From Advenella faeciporci (lineage in GTDB: Bacteria > Pseudomonadota > Gammaproteobacteria > Burkholderiales > Burkholderiaceae_B), in NCBI RefSeq assembly GCF_014652395.1, contig NZ_BMYS01000012.1, forward strand, positions 36,431-91,775: 55,345 nucleotides of DNA, read 5' to 3'. The notes under the pieces were generated by a model. That model was given only the letters and a program-made list of their open reading frames with translations. It did not search any database and was not told the DNA's origin. The position numbers and the translations under genes were made by a program. This document shows, in pieces, positions 17,863-28,379 of this stretch. Numbering within the stretch: the first letter of the stretch is position 1; each line of letters begins with the position of its first letter.

Positions 17863-18150
17863 ATGGCATTGCGTCCTTTACAAGATCGCGTCATTATCAA
17901 GCGCTTAGACAACGAGCTGAAAACAGCATCAGGTATTGTTATCCCTGACAGCGCTGCTGAAAAACCTGATCAAGGTGAAGTTATTGCTGTTGGACCAGGC
18001 AAAAAAACAGAAGATGGCAAAGTATTGCCTGTAGACCTGAAAGTTGGCGACAAAGTATTGTTCGGTAAATATGCTGGCCAGTCTGTAAAAGTAGATGGCG
18101 AAGAACTGCTGGTTATCCGCGAAGAAGAAATCCTCGCTGTTGTTGCTTAA
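17863..18150 (+). CDS. groES: Co-chaperonin GroES (Cpn10)
   Basis: This encodes 95 residues of the heptameric lid for GroEL. Family landmarks include [12 protein letters not shown] at the start, the mobile loop around residues 16-33 ([15 protein letters not shown]), the roof hairpin, and [17 protein letters not shown] precedes the ATG. It is expressed from the CIRCE-regulated promoter together with groEL, 79 bases downstream. Confidence 0.98.
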   Translation: MALRPLQDRVIIKRLDNELKTASGIVIPDSAAEKPDQGEVIAVGPGKKTEDGKVLPVDLKVGDKVLFGKYAGQSVKVDGEELLVIREEEILAVVA

Positions 18151-18199
18151 GCTATAACCACTTATTTTAAATGCATATTTTTGCTGTCAGGCATACTGA

Positions 18200-19876
<1,677 letters not shown>

Positions 19877-19891
19877 TCTGTTTATCTCATA

Positions 19892-19917
19892 AAACGGAGA
19901 TCTCCCTTTCTCCGTTT
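19892..19917 (+). terminator. Hairpin immediately after groEL
   Basis: AAACGGAGA (19892-19900) pairs with TCTCCGTTT (19909-19917) in a 9-base perfect stem 13 bases after the stop. It has little T-run and may stabilise the mRNA end or assist the following terminator. Confidence 0.55.
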
Positions 19918-19926
19918 AGCCACATG

Positions 19927-19957
19927 AACCCGGGCCCCCTGGCCCGGGTTTTTCTTT
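19927..19957 (+). terminator. Rho-independent terminator of groESL
   Basis: AACCCGGGCC (19927-19936), loop ccct, GGCCCGGGTT (19941-19950) and a TTTCTTT tail make a canonical GC-rich intrinsic terminator. Confidence 0.92.
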
Positions 19958-20170
19958 ACTGCAAACGATAAAACCCTGCAGCCGTCCATTCAATGTGACG
20001 CATAAGCCCCCCGCGCCCAAAAATACCCCCCCTTCCATTGACGTTTTTTTCGTCCGTACCGCTTATTGAAGGGCCAGGCAAGCAAGTTGAACTACAATAA
20101 GGCCTGTGATACATAGAACATCAGCCGTAACAATTTGCCGGTTGCAAGTGCCTTTTTTACTTTTAAAACC

Positions 20171-20560
20171 ATGACCCTACCGAATGACTCTCCGTTTAAA
20201 AGCAAAAGTGGTATACAGCGTATTGTTAAAGCAGCGCAATATTCCGCACAGGGCTTGAAAGCCGCCTTCAAACATGAAGCCGCTTTTCGCCAGGAATTGC
20301 TATTATGTGCCATCATGGCGCCTCTGGCGTTCTATTTGGGCCGCAACCTGCTTGAAGTCCTGTTCCTGCTGGCTACACTGGTATGTGTCCTGGTGGTTGA
20401 ATTGCTTAACTCCGCCCTTGAGGCACTGGCCGATCAAATCAGCCTGGAGCATCATCCACTGTTGGGCCGCGCAAAAGATCTTGGCAGCGCTGCGGTCATG
20501 CTCACCCTTATATTTACCACCATCGTCTGGATTGCCATTGCAATCGACCCATTTATTTGA
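20171..20560 (+). CDS. dgkA: Diacylglycerol kinase
   Basis: The 129-residue integral membrane enzyme phosphorylates diacylglycerol, recycling it from membrane-derived oligosaccharide or LPS modification. The active-site set of the E. coli enzyme is reproduced with an offset of about 8: E77, N80, E84 (VVELLNSALEALAD), D88, and K102-D103 (GRAKDLGSA). There are three transmembrane helices (about 43-60, 63-83, 106-126). ATG 20171 is chosen over an upstream TTG at 20135. pyrF begins 6 bases after its stop. Confidence 0.94.
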   Translation: MTLPNDSPFKSKSGIQRIVKAAQYSAQGLKAAFKHEAAFRQELLLCAIMAPLAFYLGRNLLEVLFLLATLVCVLVVELLNSALEALADQISLEHHPLLGRAKDLGSAAVMLTLIFTTIVWIAIAIDPFI

Positions 20561-20566
20561 TTTAGT

Positions 20567-21388
20567 ATGACTTTTACCGAAAAACTGGAAGCCGCCTGGA
20601 AAAACAGCAACTCCTTATTGATGGTAGGACTTGATCCCGATCCAAACCGCTTCCCTCCCTGCATCCAACAAAGCAAACAGGCTATTTTTGATTTCTGCAA
20701 AGGCATTATTGATGCCACTGCACCCTATGTATGCGGCTTCAAGCCACAAATTGCCTATTTCGCTTCAGAAAGCGCCGAAGAACAGCTGGCCGCACTGTGT
20801 GACTACATTCACAAAACCTATCCACACCTCCCGCTAGTGCTTGACTCAAAGCGGGGAGACATTGGCACAACTGCCGAGCATTACGCCAAAGAAGCCTACA
20901 AACGCTACCAGGCTGATGCCGTTACGGTTAATCCTTACATGGGTTTTGATTCAATTGAACCCTACCTGGCCTGGCAAAACAAGGGTGTTATTATTTTATG
21001 CCGCACATCAAATCCTGGCGGATCTGACCTGCAGTTTTTTGAATCCTCAAGCGGTGAACCCCTATACCTGCATGTTGCCTCTCTGGTTGCGGAAAAATGG
21101 AATCGTCACGGCCAATGCGGACTGGTGGTAGGCGCCACTTTCCCTGAAGAATTGAAAAAAGTTCGTGAACGGGTGGGCGATGACGTGCCTTTGCTGGTAC
21201 CGGGCATTGGCGCCCAGGGTGGCGACATTAACAGTACGGTACAGGCTGGCAAAAACACCCGCTCCACCGGCATGATGATCAACTCTTCGCGTGCCATTCT
21301 GTATGCAAGTTCTGGCGATGACTGGCAAGAGGCGGCGGCAGCGGTAGCCATGCAAACCCGTGATGCCATTAATGCCGCACGTGGCTAA
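20567..21388 (+). CDS. pyrF: Orotidine 5'-phosphate decarboxylase (type 2)
   Basis: PyrF makes UMP from OMP, the last step of de novo pyrimidine synthesis. The 273-residue length and sequence fit the longer type 2 OMPDC clade. The catalytic Asp-Lys-Asp array is D93-x-K95-x2-D98 in [28 protein letters not shown] and [10 protein letters not shown] are substrate-phosphate loops. It is closely linked to dgkA and probably co-transcribed. It converges with pncC. Confidence 0.96.
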   Translation: MTFTEKLEAAWKNSNSLLMVGLDPDPNRFPPCIQQSKQAIFDFCKGIIDATAPYVCGFKPQIAYFASESAEEQLAALCDYIHKTYPHLPLVLDSKRGDIGTTAEHYAKEAYKRYQADAVTVNPYMGFDSIEPYLAWQNKGVIILCRTSNPGGSDLQFFESSSGEPLYLHVASLVAEKWNRHGQCGLVVGATFPEELKKVRERVGDDVPLLVPGIGAQGGDINSTVQAGKNTRSTGMMINSSRAILYASSGDDWQEAAAAVAMQTRDAINAARG

Positions 21389-21421
21389 AGTGGTAAAGTG
21401 GTAAAGTAAAACTGGCCAGGT

Positions 21422-21934
21422 TTAGTTTTCTTCAAGAATCCTGCTGGCGGCAGTCAGGGCAAACAGCACTGACTGCCGACGCACTTGCGTTCTGTCCCCG
21501 CTAAAATGCCGGGTAAAGGGCAAGGTTACAATCCCGTCTTTCTTTCTGTAGGCAATCGCAAAGCACACCATCCCAACCGGCTTGCCCTCGGTGGCACCAG
21601 TGGGCCCGGCAATACCTGTTGTACTTATTGCACAAGTGGCTGTGGTGGCCATGTTCAACACCCCTTCGGCCATTTCAATCGCCACCTGCTCACTGACCGC
21701 ACCAAATTTTTGCAAAGCCTGTTCATTAACATTCAGGGCCTCTATTTTGGATTCATTGGTGTAGGTAACAAAACCGCGATCATACCACTGACTGGACCCT
21801 GAAACAGAAGTAATGGCACCTGCCAGCAAACCACCCGTGCACGACTCGGCGGTGCCCAGTAACCAGCCCTTGGCTTTTAATATTTCACCCAAGTGGCTTG
21901 CCGCTACAAATTCCTGTTCTGAATATTCTGTCAT
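21422..21934 (-). CDS. pncC: Nicotinamide-nucleotide amidase (CinA C-terminal domain type)
   Basis: PncC deamidates NMN to nicotinate mononucleotide in pyridine-nucleotide salvage. From ATG 21934 it is 170 residues, a stand-alone CinA C-terminal domain without the N-terminal COG1058 part. The nucleophile region is AESCTGGLLAGAI (S31), followed by GAVSEQVAIEMAEG and TTGIAGPTGATEGKPVG. GGAAGAG is just upstream of the chosen ATG; an upstream alternative start would add 20 residues with no family similarity. Last gene of the ribB-ribH-nusB-thiL-pgpA series. Confidence 0.93.
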   Translation of the reverse strand: MTEYSEQEFVAASHLGEILKAKGWLLGTAESCTGGLLAGAITSVSGSSQWYDRGFVTYTNESKIEALNVNEQALQKFGAVSEQVAIEMAEGVLNMATTATCAISTTGIAGPTGATEGKPVGMVCFAIAYRKKDGIVTLPFTRHFSGDRTQVRRQSVLFALTAASRILEEN

Positions 21935-21986
21935 GACTCTTCCCGTCGACAACAAATTGGGGTAGGCATTAAACCCGCTACAGCAT

Positions 21987-22547
21987 TTACACACCCACCA
22001 GACGCATCAGGATAGCAAGAACAAACAGCGTATAAGCTGAAGCCAGCAAATCATCCCACATAATGCCAAAACCGTTTTTCAGCTTTGCATCAAAATAACG
22101 TATTGGAGAGGGTTTGACAATATCAAAGAAACGAAATAACACAAAAGCAACCAACTGCCATACCAGGCTCATTGGCGCAATGATAAACAGCACCAGCCAG
22201 AAAGCCACGAATTCATCCCATACTATACCGCCATGATCATCGGTCTTCAGCTCTTTGGCGGTATAGTGGCAGCAATAGGTACCATATAAAAAAGCCAGTA
22301 GCAGAAACAGGCCCATTAACAACTCACTGCCCAAGACCTGCTGCAAGGGCCACCATAATAACCAGGCAAGCAGGGTTCCCCAAGTGCCCGAAGCGGGCCG
22401 CAACAAACCGGAACCCAAACCAAAAGCACAAAAGCGGTGAATATTGCCCGTAATCCATGAAAAGCTGGGCCAATTAACCGGGTTTTTTTTGCTATTCAGT
22501 GATCTGCGGCGAAAAACAGATTGTTGCTGGGGGTTACTTTGATCCAT
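21987..22547 (-). CDS. pgpA: Phosphatidylglycerophosphatase A
   Basis: PgpA dephosphorylates phosphatidylglycerol phosphate to phosphatidylglycerol at the inner membrane. The 186-residue protein has several hydrophobic segments and the family blocks GLGSGLLRPASGTWGTL, DDHGGIVWDEFVAFW (acidic metal site) and DIVKPSPIRYFD. The usual thiL-pgpA-pncC order is kept. The N-terminal 30 residues are basic and not conserved; a later start is possible. Confidence 0.94.
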   Translation of the reverse strand: MDQSNPQQQSVFRRRSLNSKKNPVNWPSFSWITGNIHRFCAFGLGSGLLRPASGTWGTLLAWLLWWPLQQVLGSELLMGLFLLLAFLYGTYCCHYTAKELKTDDHGGIVWDEFVAFWLVLFIIAPMSLVWQLVAFVLFRFFDIVKPSPIRYFDAKLKNGFGIMWDDLLASAYTLFVLAILMRLVGV

Positions 22548-22592
22548 TAGCGAGTGTATTCTTTTAATGAAAAGGACATAAGGTTAATTATA

Positions 22593-23567
22593 TTAACGAA
22601 AATGGTCAAATCCGGAAGGCAAATCCTGGATTTCAATTAAATCGTCATCCAGTACTTTAAGTTCACTGCCTGATGTAATGGTACCTATCAGGCTTAGTGA
22701 AAGACCTGACTCATTACCCATCATACGGATTTTTTCCCTGGCCCGGACAGGTGCCGTAAAACACAACTCGTAAACATCACCACCACCCAGCACTGCTTTT
22801 CGCTTTTGGGCCGGAGCCACGCCGGCAATCGCCGCATTAACGGGTATCTGGCTTAGCTGCAAAACCGCGCCCTTGTTACTGGCCTGAAGAATATGGCCCA
22901 AATCCTGTAACAGGCCATCAGAAACATCAATCACGGCATGGGCAAGATTGCGCAGGGCCAGGCCCAACTCAACCCGTGGAACGGGCATTTCAAGCCAAGG
23001 ACGGGTTTTCTCGAGCAATTCATGCTCAGGGCCGCTTAGCATCTCTCCCTGCCGGACACGCATCAACAGAGAAAGGGCCACGTCTGCCGCCCCCAATGAG
23101 CCTGAAAGCCAAATATCATCCCCTTCACGGGCACTGGCACGTGTCAGGAACGGAGCGACAACAGAACCGAATACGGTAACACTGATCACAATACCCTGTT
23201 CACTTCGAGTGGTATCGCCACCAATAAGTGGACAGCCGTGTTTGGCTGCCAGCTCATGAAAACCGGCAGCAAAACGCGCCAGCCATGATTCATTGAAATT
23301 GGGCAAACCCAGCCCTAGAAGACAGCCGACAGGCCTGGCCCCCATAGCCCCGAGATCGGACAGGTTAACGGCCAGCGCCTTATGACCTAATTTGAACGGA
23401 TCAACATCAGAAAAAAAATGCCGGCCTTCCAGCAGCAAGTCTGTGCTGGTCGCCATTTGTGTGCCAGGCTCAAGATCAAACACGGCGCAATCATCACCCA
23501 CCCCAACACGTACGGATGAGGTCTGGAGCGTAAAAAACTGCCTGATTAAATCAAATTCCCCAGCCAT
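22593..23567 (-). CDS. thiL: Thiamine-monophosphate kinase
   Basis: ThiL phosphorylates TMP to thiamine diphosphate with ATP. The 324 residues contain the metal/ATP-binding blocks VGDDCAVF, DLLLEGRHF, VNLSDLGAMGARP, IGGDTTRS and DVSDGLLQDLGH, plus GGDVYELCF near the C-terminus. Its stop is 45 bases from pgpA and its start is 6 bases after the nusB stop, consistent with one operon. Confidence 0.96.
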   Translation of the reverse strand: MAGEFDLIRQFFTLQTSSVRVGVGDDCAVFDLEPGTQMATSTDLLLEGRHFFSDVDPFKLGHKALAVNLSDLGAMGARPVGCLLGLGLPNFNESWLARFAAGFHELAAKHGCPLIGGDTTRSEQGIVISVTVFGSVVAPFLTRASAREGDDIWLSGSLGAADVALSLLMRVRQGEMLSGPEHELLEKTRPWLEMPVPRVELGLALRNLAHAVIDVSDGLLQDLGHILQASNKGAVLQLSQIPVNAAIAGVAPAQKRKAVLGGGDVYELCFTAPVRAREKIRMMGNESGLSLSLIGTITSGSELKVLDDDLIEIQDLPSGFDHFR

Positions 23568-23573
23568 TAATGC

Positions 23574-24038
23574 TTAACGGCCAGCATTGACTTCGGCAGA
23601 CCTGACTTCAGCCGCCAGTTTGTCGAGCACGCCATTGACAAACTTGAAGCCGTCAGTACCACCAAATTCTTTAGCCAATTCCACCGCCTCATTGATAGCC
23701 ACCTTATAGGGAACTTCCACATGCTTGATCAGCTCGTAACTACCAATCAGCAGAATGCCATGCTCGATGGGAGACAGTTCTTCGAGTGGTCGGTCTATAT
23801 AGGGCGTAAACTGTTCGCGAAGCATGGGAGCGTCGGCAAAAACACCATGCAACAGGGTCTTGAACCAAACCCTGTCTGCATCGCCAAAGTCTTTATCTTC
23901 CTGAATATGGGCATCAATAGCACCCGCTTCACGCAGATCCTTGTCACCACTGATCAGCCACGCGTAAATGCCCTGCAGGGCAAATTCACGCGCGCGACGA
24001 CGGGCACTTCTATTGTTCATTTTATTTTTATCAGTCAC
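23574..24038 (-). CDS. nusB: Transcription antitermination factor NusB
   Basis: The 154-residue all-helical protein binds boxA RNA with NusE/S10 in rRNA antitermination. Landmarks are [19 protein letters not shown]-like [33 protein letters not shown] and [20 protein letters not shown]. Found in the conserved ribH-nusB-thiL order, 8 bases downstream of ribH. Confidence 0.96.
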   Translation of the reverse strand: MTDKNKMNNRSARRRAREFALQGIYAWLISGDKDLREAGAIDAHIQEDKDFGDADRVWFKTLLHGVFADAPMLREQFTPYIDRPLEELSPIEHGILLIGSYELIKHVEVPYKVAINEAVELAKEFGGTDGFKFVNGVLDKLAAEVRSAEVNAGR

Positions 24039-24046
24039 TCGATATC

Positions 24047-24586
24047 CTATTTATCATCTTCATCTTCGAAGTCGTCGTCATCACGATCATCGTCTTCATA
24101 ATCTTCATCTTCATCATCTTCCGCCTCGGGTACCAGGGCAGCCGACAAATTAGCCATTTCAACAGCCACCTGGGCACAATCCTTGCCTTTCTGGGCTGCA
24201 CGAACCTGAGCCTGCTCATCATTTTCAGTGGTCAGGATGCCGTTTGCGATGGGAATATTGGTATCCAGCGCAACCCTTGTAATAGCCGCCGCACTTTCAT
24301 TGCTCACAATTTCGAAGTGATAGGTTTCACCGCGAATTACCGCACCCAATGCAATCAGGGCATCAAACTCGAAGGTTTCTGCCATTTGTGCCAGTGTAAG
24401 GCCAACCTCAAGGGCGCCCGGAACAGTCACAACCATGATGTCACGTTCATCAACACCCAGCTCGCCCAATTCTTGCAGGCAAGCTTCAAGTTCGGCAAAA
24501 CCGATTTCCTCGCTAAAGCGGGCACATACGATACCAATATGCAGGCCTTCGCCATTAAGATCAGGGGCTAATGTATAAGGTTTCAT
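24047..24586 (-). CDS. ribH: 6,7-dimethyl-8-ribityllumazine synthase with acidic C-terminal tail
   Basis: RibH condenses 5-amino-6-ribitylaminouracil with dihydroxybutanone phosphate. The core (1-153) is standard: catalytic H90 in [23 protein letters not shown], and [11 protein letters not shown]. It is followed by an unusual 26-residue tail (154-179) in which 21 residues are Asp or Glu. Most lumazine synthases end near residue 155-160. The tail is genuine coding sequence, in frame to the stop at 24047-24049. RibH enzymes self-assemble into pentamers or capsids, so the tails would form a highly charged surface. Confidence 0.96.
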   Translation of the reverse strand: MKPYTLAPDLNGEGLHIGIVCARFSEEIGFAELEACLQELGELGVDERDIMVVTVPGALEVGLTLAQMAETFEFDALIALGAVIRGETYHFEIVSNESAAAITRVALDTNIPIANGILTTENDEQAQVRAAQKGKDCAQVAVEMANLSAALVPEAEDDEDEDYEDDDRDDDDFEDEDDK

Positions 24587-24620
24587 AACGCTTCCTATTA
24601 TTCAGAGTGAGTGGGCAAAT

Positions 24621-25772
24621 TCATTGAGGGGCAGATTCATAACCGGTTACCGTTAGCGAGTAACCGGCCATGCTTGGCATTTTACGTGGAACGGCCAGCA
24701 AACGCATGGTTTCCACGTTTAAATCACGTAATATTTGTGCACCTACGCCGTAAGTGCGTAAATCATAACGATCTGTTTTTTTATGGGCGGGCTCTTCACT
24801 GCCCCATTGCTCCATGGTTTCAACCAGGGATTGGGCTGAACCCTGACAATTAAGCAACACCAGCACGCCACTTTCTGAGGCGGAAATAGCCTTGAGAGCT
24901 TCGGAAACCCCCCAGCTATGCTCACTGTCTTCGGTATTTAACAAGTCAAGCACGGAAAGCGGCTCGTGCACTCGCACCAACACTTCTTTTCCAGGGCTGA
25001 TGTTGCCATGCACAAGCGCAATATGCGGTGCCCCTGAAGCCTTGTCTTTATAGGCAACGGCACGAAACTGACCCCATGGCGTTTTAAGCGGGCGCTCACC
25101 CAACCGCTGGATCATGGATTCATGTTCACTGCGGTATTGGATAAGATCCGCAATGGTACCGATTTTCAGGCCATGTTCCTGGGCAAAAACCATTAAGTCG
25201 GGCAAACGCGCCATGGTGCCATCGGTTTTAAGGATTTCACAAATAACAGCGGCTGGTGTTAAACCAGCCATCGCGGTCAGGTCGCAGCCGGCTTCAGTAT
25301 GGCCGGCACGGATCAGTACACCACCCGGAACAGCCTTGACCGGAAAAATATGTCCCGGGTTGACCAAATCGGAAGGCTTTGCATCACGGGCAACCGCCAC
25401 CTTGATGGTATGAGCCCTGTCAGCGGCCGAAATACCCGTCGTTACCCCTTCGGCAGCTTCGATGGAAACCGTAAAATTGGTCCCGAAACTGGTACCGTTA
25501 TTACTGGCCATCAGCGGCAATTCAAGTTGCCTGCAGCGCTCTTCGGTCAGTGTCAGACAAACCAGACCACGTGCATGCGTTACCATGAAATTAATCGCTT
25601 CGGGGGTAATAAACTCGGCAGCCATCACCAGATCGCCTTCGTTTTCCCTGTCTTCTTCATCAACCAGAATGACCATACGCCCCATTCTGAGTTCATTGAC
25701 TATTTCAGAAACGGGTGAAATATCAAATTTTTGTTGTTGTACTAAGGCTTGTTCTGTTGCAGATGATGTCAT
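24621..25772 (-). CDS. ribB: 3,4-dihydroxy-2-butanone 4-phosphate synthase with degenerate GTP cyclohydrolase II domain (RibBX type)
   Basis: The N-terminal half (about 1-210) is an intact DHBP synthase making the four-carbon unit of riboflavin: [38 protein letters not shown] and [11 protein letters not shown]. The C-terminal half aligns with RibA only in outline ([29 protein letters not shown]). It lacks the zinc cysteines (C-x2-GD-x-lgS-xRCDCG) and catalytic Arg/Asp of GTP cyclohydrolase II. It therefore looks like the RibBX hybrid seen in some proteobacteria, and a true ribA must exist elsewhere. ATG 25772 fits the family start better than one 24 bases upstream. No FMN riboswitch is visible upstream. 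Confidence 0.93.
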   Translation of the reverse strand: MTSSATEQALVQQQKFDISPVSEIVNELRMGRMVILVDEEDRENEGDLVMAAEFITPEAINFMVTHARGLVCLTLTEERCRQLELPLMASNNGTSFGTNFTVSIEAAEGVTTGISAADRAHTIKVAVARDAKPSDLVNPGHIFPVKAVPGGVLIRAGHTEAGCDLTAMAGLTPAAVICEILKTDGTMARLPDLMVFAQEHGLKIGTIADLIQYRSEHESMIQRLGERPLKTPWGQFRAVAYKDKASGAPHIALVHGNISPGKEVLVRVHEPLSVLDLLNTEDSEHSWGVSEALKAISASESGVLVLLNCQGSAQSLVETMEQWGSEEPAHKKTDRYDLRTYGVGAQILRDLNVETMRLLAVPRKMPSMAGYSLTVTGYESAPQ

Positions 25773-26203
25773 AACGTGAGTTCCGGACAAATACAAATGT
25801 TATTGAAAATGCGGGCAATAACGAAAAGAGAGTATTTTACCCATAGTATAGGAAGAAAATATGTAAATTGTACTGCGCGGCGTATTGTAACAAGCACGGA
25901 ATCTGTTTGTTCCAATACCCATTGTCTTGCAGCCAGTATTGGTGGCATGTTTACCTGATTATGCCCTATCCCGGCACAAAAGAAAAAAACAATTTGATAC
26001 ATAAAATACGGAAAACGATACGCATGCTACCCAGGACATTACGGCTTGACACCGATTTCATGATTTAAATTTAAATAATTTGTTTTACAGTTCAATATTA
26101 TATGTTCCATATTATGAAAGACAGGTTTAAAATAACAGCATGTTTGATTAATCTTAAAACAAGATTATCTTGATCCATCCAATTACCTCTCTCAGGAGGA
26201 ACT
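25773..26203. other. Intergenic region between ribB and the MarR gene
   Basis: About 430 bases carry the divergent promoters of the riboflavin operon and marR-glpD. Searched by eye for an FMN riboswitch on the minus strand: none seen. The marR-proximal half is AT-rich and holds two inverted repeats, listed separately. Short open frames here have no recognisable product. Confidence 0.55.
26097..26115. promoter_or_regulatory. Imperfect palindrome, candidate MarR operator
   Basis: ATTATATG (26097-26104), a 3-base centre TTC and CATATTAT (26108-26115) match at 7 of 8 arm positions. Size and position about 90 bases upstream of the marR-like gene fit an autoregulatory MarR site. A second hairpin, AATCTT-N5-AAGATT at 26150-26166, lies closer to the gene. 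Confidence 0.35.
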
Positions 26204-26686
26204 ATGCAAAACGACCTGGAAACACGCGCACTGGAATCCGACAACCCCGAGCTCAAGCTCTGGCTTCGGCTGCTTACCTGTAGCAATCTTATCGAAAACA
26301 AAATCCGCAGTCGCCTGCGTGTCGAGTTTGAAACCACCCTGCCCCGCTTTGATTTAATGGCACAACTGGCCCAGGAACCCAAGGGAATGAAAATGGGCGA
26401 CCTGTCCGAGCGGCTCATGGTTAGCAATGGCAACATCACGGCGATTACCGGCCAACTTGAAAAAGAAGAGCTGATTGCCCGTATTGTCAATAAAGAAGAC
26501 CGTCGCAGCACTTTTATCAAACTAACACCTAAAGGACGACGCCAATACAACAAAATTGCCAAAGCCCAGGGCATCTGGCTGCAGGAAATGTTTGACGGCT
26601 TGTCCCAATCCAGTCACAAAAGCCTGTACAAATCACTGGCAGACCTTAAAAAACGCCTTCTCCTGAATGATGAGGACGTACAATAA
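26204..26686 (+). CDS. MarR-family transcriptional regulator
   Basis: The 160-residue winged-helix protein has the MarR layout: an N-terminal dimer helix, recognition helix around LSERLMVSNGNITAITGQLEKEELI and wing VNKEDRRSTFIKLTPKGR. The canonical DxRS wing motif is present as DRRS. CAGGAGGA precedes the ATG by 5 bases. It sits 46 bases upstream of glpD on the same strand, so it could respond to glycerol or lipid metabolism, but MarR ligands cannot be read from sequence. Confidence 0.9.
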   Translation: MQNDLETRALESDNPELKLWLRLLTCSNLIENKIRSRLRVEFETTLPRFDLMAQLAQEPKGMKMGDLSERLMVSNGNITAITGQLEKEELIARIVNKEDRRSTFIKLTPKGRRQYNKIAKAQGIWLQEMFDGLSQSSHKSLYKSLADLKKRLLLNDEDVQ

Positions 26687-26732
26687 GGGCTAACCCTATA
26701 TCTCCCCGTTAACCAACACGACCGACACTGGG

Positions 26733-28277
26733 ATGGCAATGAGTACAACGGCAGCACAATATTTGGACAAAGTGGATATTCTTGTTATTGGTGGTGGTAT
26801 TAACGGTACGGGTATTGCCCGGGATGCGGCAGGCAGGGGCCTTAAGGTCTTGCTTTGCGAGAAACAGGATCTGGCGGGCGCCACCTCTTCGGCCAGCAGC
26901 AAACTGATTCATGGTGGCCTTAGGTATCTGGAACAATATGAGTTCCGGCTGGTACGTGAAGCGCTGGCCGAACGTGAGGTTTTGCTTGGCAATGCGCCAC
27001 ACATTATACACCCCATGCGTTTTGTCTTGCCCCACAACCAAAATCTCAGACCAGCCTGGATGATTCGGATTGGCCTGTTTTTGTATGACCACTTGGCCAA
27101 ACGTTCCCAAAACCTGCCCGGTTCACAACAAATTTCCCTGGCAGATACCTCGGTGTACGCCGCCCCCCTAAATGACAGTATCAAAAAAGGCTTCATTTAC
27201 TCTGACTGCAATGTCGATGATTCACGCCTGGTCATTCTTAATGCCATGGATGCCCAGGCACGCGGTGCCCAAATTCTAACCCGCAGTGAATGCATCGACC
27301 TTCAAACGCAAGATAACGCCTGGCTGGCTACCTTACGGCATCAGGATGGTACAGTCCGGAACGTACAGGCAAAGATTCTGCTCAATGCAGCAGGACCGTG
27401 GGTGGAAAGCATCCAAAACCTGGTTGCCCGACACGGCAGCAAAACCGCCGGCAACAGCAAACTGCGCCTGGTCAAGGGCAGCCATTTGGTCACACCCAGG
27501 CTTTATGACGGCACGCACGCCTATATCCTGCAAAACAAAGACAAACGAATTGTTTTTGTCACTCCCTACCATAACGATTTCTCCATGATTGGCACCACCG
27601 ATGTCGATTTTCACGGGGATCCGGACAAGGTAACCATTTCTGCCGAAGAAACCGACTATCTGCTGCAATCGGTCAATGCCTATTTCAAACGGACCATCCG
27701 CCATGAAGACATTGTCTCCACCTGGTCCGGCGTCCGCCCCCTTTACGACGATGCCCAGGGCAATGCCTCAACCACAACGCGTGATTACGTATTTGACGTG
27801 AGTGGAGGCACGGGTTCCTCACCGCCCCTGCTGTCTATATTTGGTGGCAAAATAACCACCTACCGCAAACTGGCCGAACACGCCCTTGAAAAACTGGCTC
27901 CCTTCACGGGCAAACACCACCCCTGGACCCGCACCGCCCCCTTGCCAGGGGCCAATCTGCCCAATGCAGATATAAACCTTTTCATTTCACAATTACAAAA
28001 AAAATTCCCATGGCTGCCCGAACACACAGCAAGCCGGTATGCCCGCGCCTACGGTACACTTGCCCTGGTTTTCCTGGCTGAAAAAAATAATATTGAAAGC
28101 CTTGGACAACATTTTGGCCATGACTTATATGAAGCTGAAGTGAAATGGCTGCAAGAACATGAATGGGCCCTGTGTGCAGACGATATCTTGTGGCGAAGAA
28201 CACGACTGGGCCTGTATTTCACCCCTGAACAGACCCTGGCTTTGCAGAAATGGCTTGAAAAACAGGACATTAGCTGA
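26733..28277 (+). CDS. glpD: Aerobic glycerol-3-phosphate dehydrogenase
   Basis: This membrane-associated flavoenzyme oxidises sn-glycerol-3-phosphate to dihydroxyacetone phosphate and passes electrons to quinone. The 514 residues begin with the FAD fold VIGGGINGTGIARDAAGRG (about 18-36), then SSASSKLIHGGLRYLE, LNAAGPWV, GTTDVDFHGDP, STWSGVRPL and SIFGGKITTYRKLAE, all GlpD signatures. The C-terminal helical cap is present. No glpK or glpF is adjacent. Confidence 0.96.
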   Translation: MAMSTTAAQYLDKVDILVIGGGINGTGIARDAAGRGLKVLLCEKQDLAGATSSASSKLIHGGLRYLEQYEFRLVREALAEREVLLGNAPHIIHPMRFVLPHNQNLRPAWMIRIGLFLYDHLAKRSQNLPGSQQISLADTSVYAAPLNDSIKKGFIYSDCNVDDSRLVILNAMDAQARGAQILTRSECIDLQTQDNAWLATLRHQDGTVRNVQAKILLNAAGPWVESIQNLVARHGSKTAGNSKLRLVKGSHLVTPRLYDGTHAYILQNKDKRIVFVTPYHNDFSMIGTTDVDFHGDPDKVTISAEETDYLLQSVNAYFKRTIRHEDIVSTWSGVRPLYDDAQGNASTTTRDYVFDVSGGTGSSPPLLSIFGGKITTYRKLAEHALEKLAPFTGKHHPWTRTAPLPGANLPNADINLFISQLQKKFPWLPEHTASRYARAYGTLALVFLAEKNNIESLGQHFGHDLYEAEVKWLQEHEWALCADDILWRRTRLGLYFTPEQTLALQKWLEKQDIS

Positions 28278-28379
28278 AATGAAAACCAATTGTCATATAT
28301 TGTCATCAAATACTTCCATTTCAAATGTTAAGATGGGGCACCCCCATTATATTTTGAATTTTTATAAAGTTAATACAAC

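Noticed and set aside
25773-26203. FMN riboswitch upstream of ribB
   Set aside because: No recognisable FMN aptamer core was found in the minus-strand leader.
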